Assembly: GCA_013339895.1 (NCBI GenBank)
Contig: JABACO010000001.1
Span: 19,045,123-19,109,122 of the forward strand
Source of the DNA: Ephydatia muelleri
Taxonomy: Eukaryota > Porifera > Demospongiae > Spongillida > Spongillidae
Length of the DNA stretch: 64,000 nt
Reading direction: 5' to 3'
The notes beneath the pieces are model-generated. The model saw only the letters and a list, made by a program, of their open reading frames with translations, searched no databases and was not told the origin of the DNA. The position numbers and the translations under genes were made by a program. Below, piece by piece: positions 1 to 10,495 of this stretch; the stretch's first letter is position 1, and each line of letters begins with the position of its first letter.

Positions 1-1672
1 ACAGGATACATAATACAGAGGCAGGTACACATAACACAGGCACACATCACACAGAGGCACACATCACAGAGGCACTCATCACTAAGACACACACTGGCAC
101 ACATCACACACAGGCACATATCACACACAGGCACACATCACACACAGGCACACATCACACAAACAGGCACACATCACACACAGGCATACATCACACATAG
201 GCACAAATGACACAGGCACAAATCACAAAGGCACACATAATAAAGAGGCACACATCACACATAGGCACACATCACACAGGCACACATCACACACAGAGGC
301 ACACATCACACAGGCACACATAACACAGAAGCACCATCACACAGGTACACATCACACAGACACACATCACACACAGGCACACATCACACAAACAGGCATA
401 CATCACACACAGGCATACATCACGCACAGGCACAAATGACACACAGGCACAAATCACACAGGCACACATCACACATAGGCACAAATCACACATCACACAG
501 GCACACACAGAGGCACACATCACACAGGCACACATCACACAGGCACACATCACACAGGCACATGTCACACACAGACACACATCACACATAGACACTCATC
601 ACTAAGGCTACATATCACACAGAGGCACACATCACACAGAGGCACACATCACACACATGCACACATCACACAGGCACATATCACACACAAGTTACACATA
701 TTGCCACACATTACAGACAGGCACACATCACACAGAGGTATGCACACAGACACACATAGCACACAGACACACATCACATATAGGCGCACATCACTAAGGC
801 TACAGGTACACATGACACATAGGCACATATCACACACAGGCACACATCACACACAGGTTACACATAATGGCACACATTGCACACAGGCACACATTACACA
901 TAGGCACACATCACACAGAGGCACACATCACACAAAGGCATGTGTATATCACACACAGGCACACATCACACGCAGGCATACATCACACACAGCCACATCA
1001 CACACAGGCACACATCACACAGGCACACATCACACATCTCACACAGGCACAGGCACTCATCACATAGGCACACATCACACACAGGCAACACATCACACAC
1101 ATAGGCACACATCACACACAGAGGCACACATCACACACAGAGGCACACATCACACACAGCCACACATCACACACAGGCACTCATCACTAAGGTTACACAT
1201 CACACACAAGCACACATCACACCGCAGGTTACACATATTGGCACACATCACACACAAGGACGCATCATAAACAGAGGAACACATCACACAGGCACTTATC
1301 ACTAAGGCTACACATTACACAGAGGCAAACATCACACACGGGCACTCATCACACACAGCAATACATCACACAGAGGCACACATCACGCACAGAGCCTAGG
1401 CACACATAACACAGAGGGACACATCACACAGAGGCACGTGTACATCACAAATCACACACAGGAACACATCACACATAGGCATGTGTACATCACACACAGG
1501 CTACACATATTGGCACACATTACGCACAGGGACACATGTATCATAAACAGGCGCATATCACACAGAGGCACTCATCACTAAGGCTACATATTACACAGAG
1601 GCGCACATTGACACGGAGGCACACATCAACACACAGGCACACATACACAGTGGCACACATCTCACACAGAGG
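1..1672. repeat. CA-rich minisatellite array
   Basis: The stretch is almost entirely variants of a 15-20 bp unit built on GGCACACATCACACA, with interspersed variants such as GGCACTCATCACTAAGG and GGTTACACATATT. The array continues past the left window edge. Open frames across it on both strands are low-complexity translations of the repeat (Cys/Val/Met or His/Thr rich) and are not genes. The gypsy element starting at 1678 inserted at its right end, because CACAG repeat sequence lies on both sides of that element. Confidence 0.95.
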
Positions 1673-1677
1673 CACAG

Positions 1678-1853
1678 TGTGAGGGCCTACGCCCTCATCT
1701 GTAATGTCTAGGTTATTATTAGGCTGCGCTTGCGCACTTGTCGGGCATTGAACCTATAAATTGTGTGTTTCGTGTGAAATAAGGGTTCTCTGTGTCATAT
1801 TTGAGTGAGTCAGTCGGGGACGTAGGAACTAGCGACCGCGACCGACTATCACA
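1678..1853 (+). repeat. 5' LTR of the Gmr1-like element
   Basis: 176 bp, TG...CA ended, matching 8754-8929 except at one base. A TATA box (CTATAAAT, about 1754-1761) lies near the middle and probably marks the U3/R promoter. A short GC-rich inverted repeat (GAGGGCCTACGCCCTC) lies at the left tip. Confidence 0.95.
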
Positions 1854-1855
1854 TT

Positions 1856-1868
1856 TGGTGGCAGCGGT
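1856..1868 (+). other. Primer binding site, tRNA-Leu type
   Basis: TGGTGGCAGCGGT begins two bases after the 5' LTR. It is complementary to the 3' end of animal tRNA-Leu (acceptor ending CCGCTGCCA plus CCA), recalled from memory. The same site occurs next to the second gypsy element (45277-45290). Confidence 0.8.
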
Positions 1869-1930
1869 ATTTCGTCGTGCAGTTGGCAGACGACGGTACC
1901 ATAAAAGAAAAAAAAAGAGTCACTAGGCGA

Positions 1931-2580
1931 ATGACAACTCGCTCTGGGCAGCCCTATAAAAAGGAAAGTATGGCAGCAGAGCAGTTCGAGAAAATGTTCC
2001 AGTTTCTGCTGGAAGACCGGAAGCTGCGAGACCAAGAGTTCGCCGCCGAACGTGACAGGTTAGAAAACGAGCGACGAACGAGAGAGAGAGAAACTAGAGA
2101 GCAAATGGAAGCTATGCATGCTCATATGGTGTCCACGGTAAGTCTGTTCGTGAACATGGACTTACAAGGCAAATGGCTTCGTGAGCGCACCACAATGGGA
2201 CAGGTCAAGGAGGCCATAGGAATAGAACAATTCCTTAACACCTTGACAACAGAAAAGCGACTATGGGTTCTTGAAAGAAGCCTGACACGTGTGTGAAAGC
2301 AGGAGAGCTGGCTGACGAGTATGAATTGGCTCGACGTCTCGACGCTGGACCATGCAACAATGGCAAAGCCTGTAAGTGACCCAGTCAAGTTTTCGTTTTG
2401 CGGCATTAGGGGGCATGAAGAGGTTGACTGTCGCAAAAAGGCAAAGAGCAGTATAGTTCTTCACATAACCTGTCCACTTCAGAGGGCTCGTGTAGTGCAT
2501 TGCAGTGTTTTAATTGCAAGCAGTTTGGGCATGTGGCGAGGAAGTGCCCAGAGAAGCCGAAGGATGCTTTGATGGCGGTG
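1931..2580 (+). pseudogene. gag: Gag of the Gmr1-like element (SCAN-like segment, zinc knuckles), broken
   Basis: The first ATG is at 1931. An N-terminal charged, coiled-coil-like stretch (EQFEKMFQFLLEDRKLRDQE...) is followed at about 2170-2340 by a segment with the pattern AIGIEQFLNTL...RLWVLER...AGELADEYELARR. This is the SCAN-type end of a retroviral-like capsid; the SCAN domain of vertebrate zinc-finger proteins is thought to derive from Gmr1-like Gag. The capsid half between residue about 75 and the SCAN part is much shorter than usual, so an internal deletion is likely. A frameshift near 2275 and further stops follow. A first zinc knuckle near 2390-2440 has lost its first Cys (Phe there), while a second at about 2502-2545 is intact (CFNCKQFGHVARKC). 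Confidence 0.8.
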
Positions 2581-3206
2581 GAATGCTCGACGTCAGGGGA
2601 GAAGCCTACTCAGCTTTGCCGAGGGAGAGTGCAGGGCAAAATGGTGCGTGACATTCTTCTCGATAGTGGATGTTCTAGAACGATGGTACATCTAAGACTG
2701 GTCTCTCCAGAGGCATTTGTTGAGGGAAGCAACGTAGTCATAAGATGCGTGCACGGGGATACTGTGCTTTATCCTCTAGCCAACATCCAAATGGAGGTCG
2801 AAGGTGTGCCCATACAAGTCGAAGCGGCTGTATCCGAAGACCTTCCAGTATCAGTGCTGTTGGGAACGGACGTGGCGCAATTTTCTCAACTGATAAAAGG
2901 CAAGCGGTACGTAAGTGGCTCTCATTTCCAAGCAGACGTGATGCTGGTTACTACCCGAGCGATGGCTAGAAGGCAATTGGAGGAGGAGATTACTCGAAGA
3001 GAAAAGGAGGCGGTAACGGGAGCTACTCCTACTCCTATTGGAGAAACGTCTACTCTGCAGGGGGTCGTTACCACCAAAATCACTAAGGACGAAAGAAGGA
3101 CTTTGAACCGTGAGCTGGGGAAAGCAACACTGCAGCAGCAACCTGGGGGAGCCCTGGATATCTCCACCGAAGAGCTAGGCGAGCTCCAGGAGCAAGACCA
3201 CTCGGA
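2581..3206 (+). pseudogene. Retroviral-type aspartic protease region of the Gmr1-like element
   Basis: This is in frame with the zinc knuckle at 2500. A DSG catalytic motif (ILLDSGCSRTMV, about 2655-2690) is followed by the typical flap region and a hydrophobic VSVLLGTDV motif near 2850-2875 that resembles the second conserved retropepsin block. A linker rich in Arg/Glu/Thr leads to a frame change near 3205, where translation would have to shift to reach integrase. It is unclear whether this is a mutation or a programmed shift; no classical slippery heptamer is visible. Confidence 0.8.
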
Positions 3207-4390
3207 TCGTTGGCAGATATTCGAAAGGTGGCGTCAACAGATGACAACGATGAAACTTCAGAGTTCTTCTGGAAGGATGGGCTTCTGTACAGAAGGTGGA
3301 AGCCTCCTGGGCGTCCGGTAGGCACGGCAGTCGAGCAGCTTGTTCTACCAAGTTGCTGCCGGAGGACAGTGCTTGAGCTCGCTCACGAAATCCCTATTGC
3401 AGGACACATGGGGAAGACGAAAACGAAGGAACTTATCCTCAGCAGATTTTATTGGCCTTCACTTCACAGGGATGTTGATATGTATTGCAGAAGTTGCAGT
3501 GTGTGCCAGACAACCGCACAATCTCGTGTCAAGAAAGCCCCGATGATACCTCTACCGGTGATTGAGGAACCTTTTTCGCGCATAGCAATGGACATCGTTG
3601 GTCCTTTGCCGAAAAGCAGCTCGGGCAACCGTTATATTCTTGTACTGTGCGACTACGCTTCTCGATATCCGGAGGCGGTTCCCTTACGAAGTATCGACGC
3701 TGAACACATTGCGGACGAGCTTATCAAGATTTTCGCAAGGGTCGGAATTCCTCGAGACATTCTTACCGATCAAGGGAGTAATTTTAACTCCCAGTTACTG
3801 GCGGAGCTGTATCGCCTGCTGCACGTCCATCCAATGCGCACAAGTCCGTATCACCCTCAAACGGTGGAGAGATTCAACAAAACGTTGAAGAGCATGTTGC
3901 GCAAGCTAGTGGAGGGCGAGGGAAAGAATTGGGATGTGTTTCTTCCTTACTTGTTGTTCGCCTACAGGGAGGTTCCGCAATCCTCAACTGGTTTCTCTCC
4001 CTTCGAGCTACTATACGGACGAGAGGTGCGTGGACCGTTGGACGTGCTACGTGAAACATGGGTGGTAGGAGAGAAGAGCAAAGAGAGCACTGTGAGCTAC
4101 GTGCTGGCGATGAGAGAGAAATGACAGAGATCGTACAAGAGAACGTCAGTAAGGAGCAATCTAGGCAGAAGCGATGGTATGACAAAGGAGCCCGGACCAG
4201 AGAATTCAAACCAGGAGATTTGGTGTTAGTGCTGTTACCGACGTCGTCAAACAAGCTTCTTGCACAATGGCAGGGCCCATACCAGATTAAGGAACGAAAG
4301 GGAAAGGTAAATTACTCGATCGACATGCACGACAGAAAGAAGCGATTGCGTGTGTTCCATGTTAACATGTTGAAGGAATATCAAGTCCGA
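3207..4390 (+). pseudogene. Integrase of the Gmr1-like element
   Basis: The HHCC zinc-binding domain lies at about 3375-3515 (HEIPIAGHMG ... YCRSCSVCQ). The catalytic DDE core shows MDIVGPLP (3590), LTDQGSNF (3760) and VERFNKTLK (3865). The motif YHPQT is joined directly to VERF, lacking the roughly three residues normally between them, which fits a 9-base deletion. A frameshift near 4120 separates the core from the C-terminal GPY-like tail (QWQGPYQI, about 4265-4290; FHVNMLKEY, about 4355-4381). The position upstream of RT is the diagnostic feature of this element. Confidence 0.9.
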
Positions 4391-4479
4391 CTTGCTGAGG
4401 AGACTGTGTGCGTTGCGGAGGAGGATGAAGTGGACGAGGAAATCCCTTCGTGGAACGATAAGGTGCAAGGATCAATGAA

Positions 4480-5245
4480 GATTGGTGAAAAACTAAACGA
4501 CAACCAGAGGGCGGAGCTGAAGTTACTTCTTCTAAGGTATGCAGACATTTTCAGAGATATCCCAGGTAAAACACATCTTGTGGAGCATCGCATAGAGACG
4601 GATAAAGCTCATCCAGTGAAGATTCCTCCCTACAGAATTCCCTATGCGTACAGAAAGCTGTTTAAAGGGGAAGTGGAGGAGATGCTGCAACATGACATCA
4701 TCGAACCTTCGAACAGTGAGTGGGCGTCTCCAATCTTGCCGATAAGGAAGAAGGACGGAAGTTGGCGATTCTGTGTTGATTTCAGGCGTTTGAATACCTT
4801 ATCTAAACTGGATGCCTATCCTATGCCTCGAATCGACGAGCTCATTGACCGTCTTGGGCAAGCTCGCTTCATCAGCACGATTGACCTTACCCGAGGGTAC
4901 TGGCAGATTCCGATAGCGCAGAAAGACAGAGAGAAAACGGCTTTTGCCACTCCATATGGCTTGTTCCAGTTTAAAGTGCTACCATTTGGCCTCAATGGTG
5001 CCCCGGCCTGTTTCCAACGACTAATGGACCGAGTTATACAAGGGTGCGAAGACTACGCTGCAGCTTACCTCGACGATTTGGTCATTTTTAGCAATTCGTG
5101 GAAAGAACATCTGGAACAGTTAGAAGTGGCTCTGTCTCGAATTCAGAAGGCGGGACTCACTATCAAGGCGAGCAAGTGCCAGATGGGAATGGAGGAGTAT
5201 GTATACCTTGGACATATTGTCGGTAACGGGGTCGTACGACCTGAG
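4480..5245 (+). pseudogene. Reverse transcriptase of the Gmr1-like element, truncated by a nested insertion
   Basis: Good RT blocks are present: EWASPILPIRKKDGSWRFCV (about 4718-4777), DLTRGYWQIP, TPYGLFQFKVLPFGL, and the catalytic YLDDLVIF (about 5065-5090). It ends at VRPE where the DNA transposon at 5246 begins. The frame resumes as AGKLEAVKTFP after 8089, one base out of register. Confidence 0.92.
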
Positions 5246-8083
5246 GTAGGTACCGGCATATTTCACGTACGAGTACCGAAAAATTGGTGATCCAATATTA
5301 AGTAAAAATTGTGACGCGGGTTGCAAATTGTTCAGGTGCATTAAATTCGAGTGAAAGCTGGCTTGTGTTCGTTTGATCGCTGTTGTGGACTGTTTCTGGA
5401 TTTATGGGTATGTGTCTATGCTATGACACAGCTCTGGTTTATTTGAAACGTTTAGTTCAAACTTTCTGGCGCGTAGAAAAAATATGTACCCTTTAGGTTT
5501 GGTAGAACTTTTTTGTCTTTAGAGGTACCGGGAAACCGATCAGATGTAGGTACTCCCCAGGTCTTAATCTATATGGATTTCAAATTTCACGAACTTTGGT
5601 TGATGCCCAAAGTGTCATCCAACAGCCTATGTGTTTATATATGGCACGTGCTATGCATGAAGCCAACTTACGTCAAACGTTGTTAGGTGGTTAAGCACTG
5701 CCCGTATAACATGGTTTTGCAACTTTTTAAGAACATTTCTTACCTTTGAGTACCTTATAGCATTAATAAAGTTTAACTCTAAATAAAGACTACCATTATT
5801 TTCGAGGGTACCGTAAAAAGAAGTATTTATAAACGCAGTTTTGCTATAAATCTACATACTATGAAAATACCATAATTTTTGGCCGATGCCCAAGGCATAC
5901 CCCAGATTTTCTCAGGTAGGGACTCGTCCCCAAAAATCATATTGTACATTGCCGCGAAAATGGAACTAACGCATGACTGTGCAACTTTCCAGTGTGCTTA
6001 CAACCCCCTTTTAAGATGTTAGCATGCTGCAACGATCTGTTAGTGTGTATTTTTCCAATTTAGGATGAAGACTGCAGAAGATTTTAAGAAGTTGATTGAA
6101 GGCTTTAGTGGTGATATCATTGCAGACAATGCACTACAGGTTTCAGCAATAAGAAATGGCTTGGAATTGCATTGCAACAGTTCCTCCCACTTCCTATGTG
6201 CTACAATTAGCTGGGGGTACAACAGATGATTATGCTTCCCATATTCAGACCTGTTTTAATGTTATTGTAAGTTCATTTGCTGAATATCACAAACTTGACC
6301 CAATACAAACCAAATTGAAGAACACCCTTACTGACAGAGTAGCAGTGAACCATTGTGTCTTTAATCATCACTTGACATTGAACTACTAGAGCTCAAATGC
6401 AATGTGCACCCTCTAGATGGGATTGCCAAAAGGTGCACAGATCTACTAAAGGTATATGATAAGGAGTATAATATTACTACTGATACATTTGGAAATGGTT
6501 GTTGTGCAGTTAATTTTATGTATGCTATGACAAAGATGTGCTTTAAACAAGGTAAAGGTGACCCAGGAGGATTTAAACAATTTTTGAGGCAAGAAAATAT
6601 CAAGCCTGGAATCATTGTGCGCTATGTAGGAAACCGATTCTATGTTGTATTCCATCTGGCAGGTGTGTTATACTATTTAAGAGAAAAATTTTTGATCTAT
6701 TTAGATACTTCATGTCGTAATACTACTAGCTTGCGATCAGCATTGCAGAAGGACTTAAGAAATGACAAATCATTACTGCAATTGCAAGCACTTGGCATTA
6801 TTGGAAAATTAGTGACTGGGCCTTGGATGAAACAGCTGTATAGAAATCCAGGCATCACTAACCTTGATACTATTTCATACATTAAGACATGTTTACAGTA
6901 CCTAAAATCATTAAAGGATTGCCCATTACTTGTCTTAACAACATGTTTGGAATAGATTTGGACAAAGAGACAGATGCTATACTGCAGTGTTTACAGAGTA
7001 ATTTTAATTTAATGAATGTACTGGGAAAGCAAGCTTGAATGAAATTTTGTTCCGACTTATAGCGGTATCATCGAAGTAATTGAACGACAAATGTATGATT
7101 ACATTGAGGGTAATCTATCCAACATTCCAACACCTATGGCAAGTCAAACGCTCTCTGCCCCTGCACATAATATGTTTGCAGAGAAAACTCTTGGATTAGC
7201 TGATTATCATTATAGAAATGCACATAATGTGAAAATTGGATTTGTTGATGCAAAGGTTAAGTCTAAAATAAATAAAACGTTACCATGGCTTTGTTCAAAA
7301 CCTCACAATGAGCAGGAAAAAATTTTAAATTTTGTATAGGACAGGCTCAAAAGATGACAAGTTGCTTCTTCACACCCATGAACTAAATGTTGCTAAGGAG
7401 CAGGATAAGTGACTATTGGAAAGAAACCAGAAAAAAGATAGCAGTTATCGAAGAAAGTTACAAAAGAAAATACAGAGTGTTGCAGAAGGCAATGCAGAAT
7501 TGTGTATAGAGTTCCAGAGATGGTGAATCCCACATAAAAGCAATTCTTGCCAATCCAGAAGTGATTGATGGACTCTGCTTTGAACATTTGTGGTTTGTTA
7601 AAAAATGTATTATACCAAGGTAAAATTGTAGCAGTAAAGTTATCTAAAAATTGTAAAGGGTATAAGGTAACTGCTACTTATTGGAAACGAGGAAGCAGTC
7701 AAGAAGACGGAGATGATGTTTCAATGACGCTATATGAATTCTTAGTTGACTATATCACAGATGATTTGTACATTAGTGAAATTGATGTATAACACTATTC
7801 TATACTTCTTATGTGTGTGAAAGACTTGTAAAAAAATTTGGTGTGACTATATTATAGATTGTAGTTGCTATAGCGAAGAGAACAAAAACCGTCACAATTT
7901 TTTATGCGCTACCGCATGGATTACCATAGTCGCAAAATCCGATGTTTGGATCGCTATAACTTTTTCACTGCTTATGCAAATGCCACGTTTCACATATCAT
8001 TTTAATTCATTTAATTTGCTCTTTAAGGCAGTACCAAACTTGGTGCAAAATATACCGTTTGAAAAAAATATACCCGTACCTAC
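5246..8083 (+). mobile_element. Nested DNA transposon of unassigned superfamily (5-bp TSD CTGAG)
   Basis: Imperfect terminal inverted repeats of about 18 bp face each other: GTAGGTACCGGCATATTT at the left, and the complement of GTAGGTACGGGTATATTT at the right. The target duplication CTGAG occurs at 5241-5245 and 8084-8088. Removing the insert rejoins the RT and RNase H sequences. The 2.8-kb body carries a decayed coding region on the same strand. I do not recognise the superfamily. A 5-bp duplication occurs in Transib and some hAT groups, but the termini match neither as I know them. Confidence 0.85.
6063..7792 (+). pseudogene. Decayed transposase-like coding region inside the nested transposon
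   Basis: Consecutive fragments in shifting frames appear at 6065-6140, 6156-6389, 6404-6955, 7091-7339 and 7565-7792. A likely intron acceptor (TTTCCAATTTAG) precedes the first. Recognisable blocks include GNRFYVVFHLAG, LQALGIIGKLVTGPWM and SAPAHNMFAEKTLGLADYHY. They resemble uncharacterised, high-copy proteins I recall from animal genomes and may include the acidic catalytic residues of a DDE transposase. The last block (7565-7792) is a small basic C-terminal domain. The function assignment is inferred only from the TIR context. Confidence 0.55.
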
Positions 8084-8088
8084 CTGAG

Positions 8089-8758
8089 CTAGGCCGGGAA
8101 ATTAGAAGCAGTGAAAACGTTTCCGATACCAAAGACTAAGAAGCAGGTACGAACATTTCTTTGTCTGACAGGGTATTACCGAAAGTTTATCCCGGACTAC
8201 GCCTCCATATCCGCCCCCCTGTCAGACCTCACCAGAAAGTCCGCTCCGAACTCCATATCCTGGACAGAAAAGTGCGACCAGGGGTTCAACTTGTTAAAAG
8301 AGATGCTGTGTTCAACTCCTGTCTTGAACTGTCCTGATTTGACAAGCCCTTTTATATTGTAGACAGACGCTTCCGACCGAGGAGTGGGAGCAGTACTAAG
8401 TCAGTATGGAGTTGATGGCCAAGAACATCCGATTGCATACTTTAGCCGGAAATATTCCGCAAGGGAACAAAACTACTCCACGATCGAGAAAGAGTGCTTA
8501 GCCATCAAATTGGCAACTCATGCGTTTAGGGTCTACCTACTTGGGCGAGAGTTCACAGTCGAAACGGACCATCGGGCGCTCGAGTGGCTTCACCGGTTGA
8601 AGGATTCCAATCCCAGATTGTGTCGATGGAGCCTGACGCTACAACCCTTCAAGTTCTCGGTGCGGCATAAGGCAGGAGTCACCAATGGGAACGCCGATGC
8701 TCTGTCCCGGGCAGGGGATTGGCCAGGTGGGGTTTTAGATAAGAAGGGTGGAGTGTGA
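8089..8758 (+). pseudogene. RT connection and RNase H of the Gmr1-like element
   Basis: Connection-domain blocks (FPIPKTKKQVRTFL, LTGYYRKFIPDYASISAPL) lead to RNase H. Its acidic residues are all visible: TDASDRGVGAVLSQ, EKECLAIK, ETDHRALEWL and GNADALSR. A TAG stop at 8360-8362 immediately before TDASDRG, and a one-base frame change near 8092, break the frame. The final stop codon overlaps the start of the 3' LTR by five bases. Confidence 0.92.
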
Positions 8759-8929
8759 GGGCCTACGCCCTCATCTGTAATGTCTAGGTTATTATTAGGC
8801 TGCGCTTGCGCACTTGTCGGGCATTGAACCTATAAATTGTGTGTTTCGTGTGAAATAAGGGTTCTCTGTGTCATATTTGAGTGAGTCAGTCGGGGACGTA
8901 GGAACTAGTGACCGCGACCGACTATCACA
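8754..8929 (+). repeat. 3' LTR of the Gmr1-like element
   Basis: 176 bp, one mismatch to 1678-1853. It is preceded by a weak purine tract (AAGAAGGGTGGAG) that probably acts as the polypurine primer, and followed by the target duplication CACAG. Confidence 0.95.
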
Positions 8930-8934
8930 CACAG

Positions 8935-10495
8935 GCAACTGGTGCCATTTATAGTTATGGAGTCCTTGCTGTAAAGATTCTTTACTTGATGACGAATCTG
9001 ACTCAGAGCCAGAGAGGTATTCTATATGCTCTCCTGTCTGCCATAGTACCGGTACCCGGTACGTCTGTATAATAAAAAACGATACAATTAGCTGCTAATA
9101 GCTACCGCTCAGCACTAGCTATATCTCGCGAATCGAGTATACGCATATGCAGCTGCGCATATGCGTACATAATCGGTGCACGTGTATGATATACGATACA
9201 TACCTTCCGCTAGAAGTTATTGTTTAGCTTGAAGAGAACTATCAGCTTTGGATGGATGTGTGTGTCACAAAGGGTGGATTGAAAGCTTGCTTTTGACTAC
9301 ATGTGAGTGTATGTACATGCGTGTGTAAGTGTATGCTTGTTGTCACACGCACGCATATACAATAATGGTGGCAGTTCTAGCCTTATTATCTGCATATAAA
9401 CATGCATAAACACAAGCGCAATCGGTACATACAATCGTAGCTGACCTTGTATATGAAAAAACATTGTCTTAGTTATAAATATCTTGCAAAAATTATAAAT
9501 TGAACTGTTATTGTTATTTGCGTCAAGTTATGCAATATCAACGATGCTTATTAATTATTCGGGGAACAAGTGAGGGTGTTACAAGAGTAACGCCATATAT
9601 GGCCATAATCATTCAATCACGACCATTATACGACAGGTTTAAGGTAAAAAATATGTTTTCACCACAGTAAACCACATAGGTGAATAGTGGACCAGAATCT
9701 GTTGCCGCAAGTGAAAAGCCCAACATGAATCAAAATTTATAGCTGGTGGAATACTGTTTTTACATATAGGTCAGGTGACGTACTTGCCTACGGAAAGCCT
9801 CCGTGAACCAAAACTTTCAATATAGGGGGGTAGAGTCTATCATGTCCAGAAATTGTGGACATCAGTGCATAACTCGGCCTAGAATTGGGATTTAAAAATT
9901 CTGATTTCACCGTTAAACTCACCAGACACTTTAGAGATTTATCACGTTATTAAAACAGCTAATTAATTTTAAAATGTATATTATTGATTGTACGTCTGTA
10001 TGGTAGGGAAATTAGGTGAGGCCATTGCTTTTACATAAATCCTGCCAAACTAAGGCTATCGTCGATTTTAGTGATTTAACCATACGCATGCGCGTCAGTC
10101 ATACGCGTTAGATTGTAACTCGTGCCCCTGCCTTCCAGGGGTCACATGAACGGTTATTTAACTATGTTATTGTTACCGCCGGATATCGTATGTGCATGCG
10201 TCCTGACTCAACTGACGTTCCTACTATCTAGACTACTGGCGTGTGAACAGTTCTTCTCTTGACGGTGCGCTCCTTTTGGATTTCATTACACAAGAACCAT
10301 CGTACGAGCCGTTTACTACTTGTTTTCCCAATTAATATTATACTAGTATCCATGGTTTTCCTAGAATAATAATTGCTGGGTGGCTTTCGTTCTTTTGGTT
10401 ATAGTACTAGTATAAGTTAACTTAGATAGGTCCATCGGGGTCGTTAACCATCCTCCACCTTGCACCTTGTCGCTAATAGTTCATAACCCTAACCC
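8935..10495. other. Non-coding stretch
   Basis: I see no convincing gene, splice-bounded exon or transposon end in this 1.5-kb AT-rich stretch apart from the hairpin listed at 9140-9167. Short runs resembling TE tails (AAATTGTGGACATCAGTGC near 9850) are not diagnostic. Confidence 0.5.
9140..9167. repeat. Perfect 11-bp-arm hairpin
   Basis: TACGCATATGC, a 6-base loop AGCTGC, then GCATATGCGTA. The arms pair perfectly and themselves contain the palindrome GCATATGC. Confidence 0.8.

Larger units (their letters stand above)
1678..8929 (+). mobile_element. Ty3/gypsy LTR retrotransposon, Gmr1-like (integrase upstream of RT)
   Basis: Two 176-bp LTRs begin TGTGAGGG and end TATCACA. They differ at one position (C near 1833, T near 8909). 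Both outer flanks carry the 5-bp target duplication CACAG (1673-1677 and 8930-8934). Coding order is Gag with SCAN-like segment, zinc knuckle, protease, integrase, GPY-type integrase tail, reverse transcriptase, then RNase H. Integrase before RT is the copia-like order known in the Gmr1 group of Ty3/gypsy elements. A 2838-bp DNA transposon separates RT from RNase H. Several frameshifts, a nonsense codon and an apparent Gag deletion mean this copy cannot encode a full polyprotein. Confidence 0.95.

Noticed and set aside
287..1270. Cys/Val/Met-rich and His/Thr-rich open frames on both strands
   Set aside because: They are direct translations of the CA-rich minisatellite; composition follows the repeat, with no domain or splice context.
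1..1672. Possible CRISPR array
   Set aside because: The units are contiguous and variable, without unique spacers, and the window is eukaryotic.
1856..1868. A tRNA gene at the primer-site match
   Set aside because: Only the 3' acceptor complement is present, at the exact place expected for a retroelement primer site.
3195..3215. Programmed frameshift between protease and integrase of the Gmr1-like element
   Set aside because: The frames do overlap here, but no slippery heptamer or downstream stem is evident, and other random frameshifts occur in the same copy.
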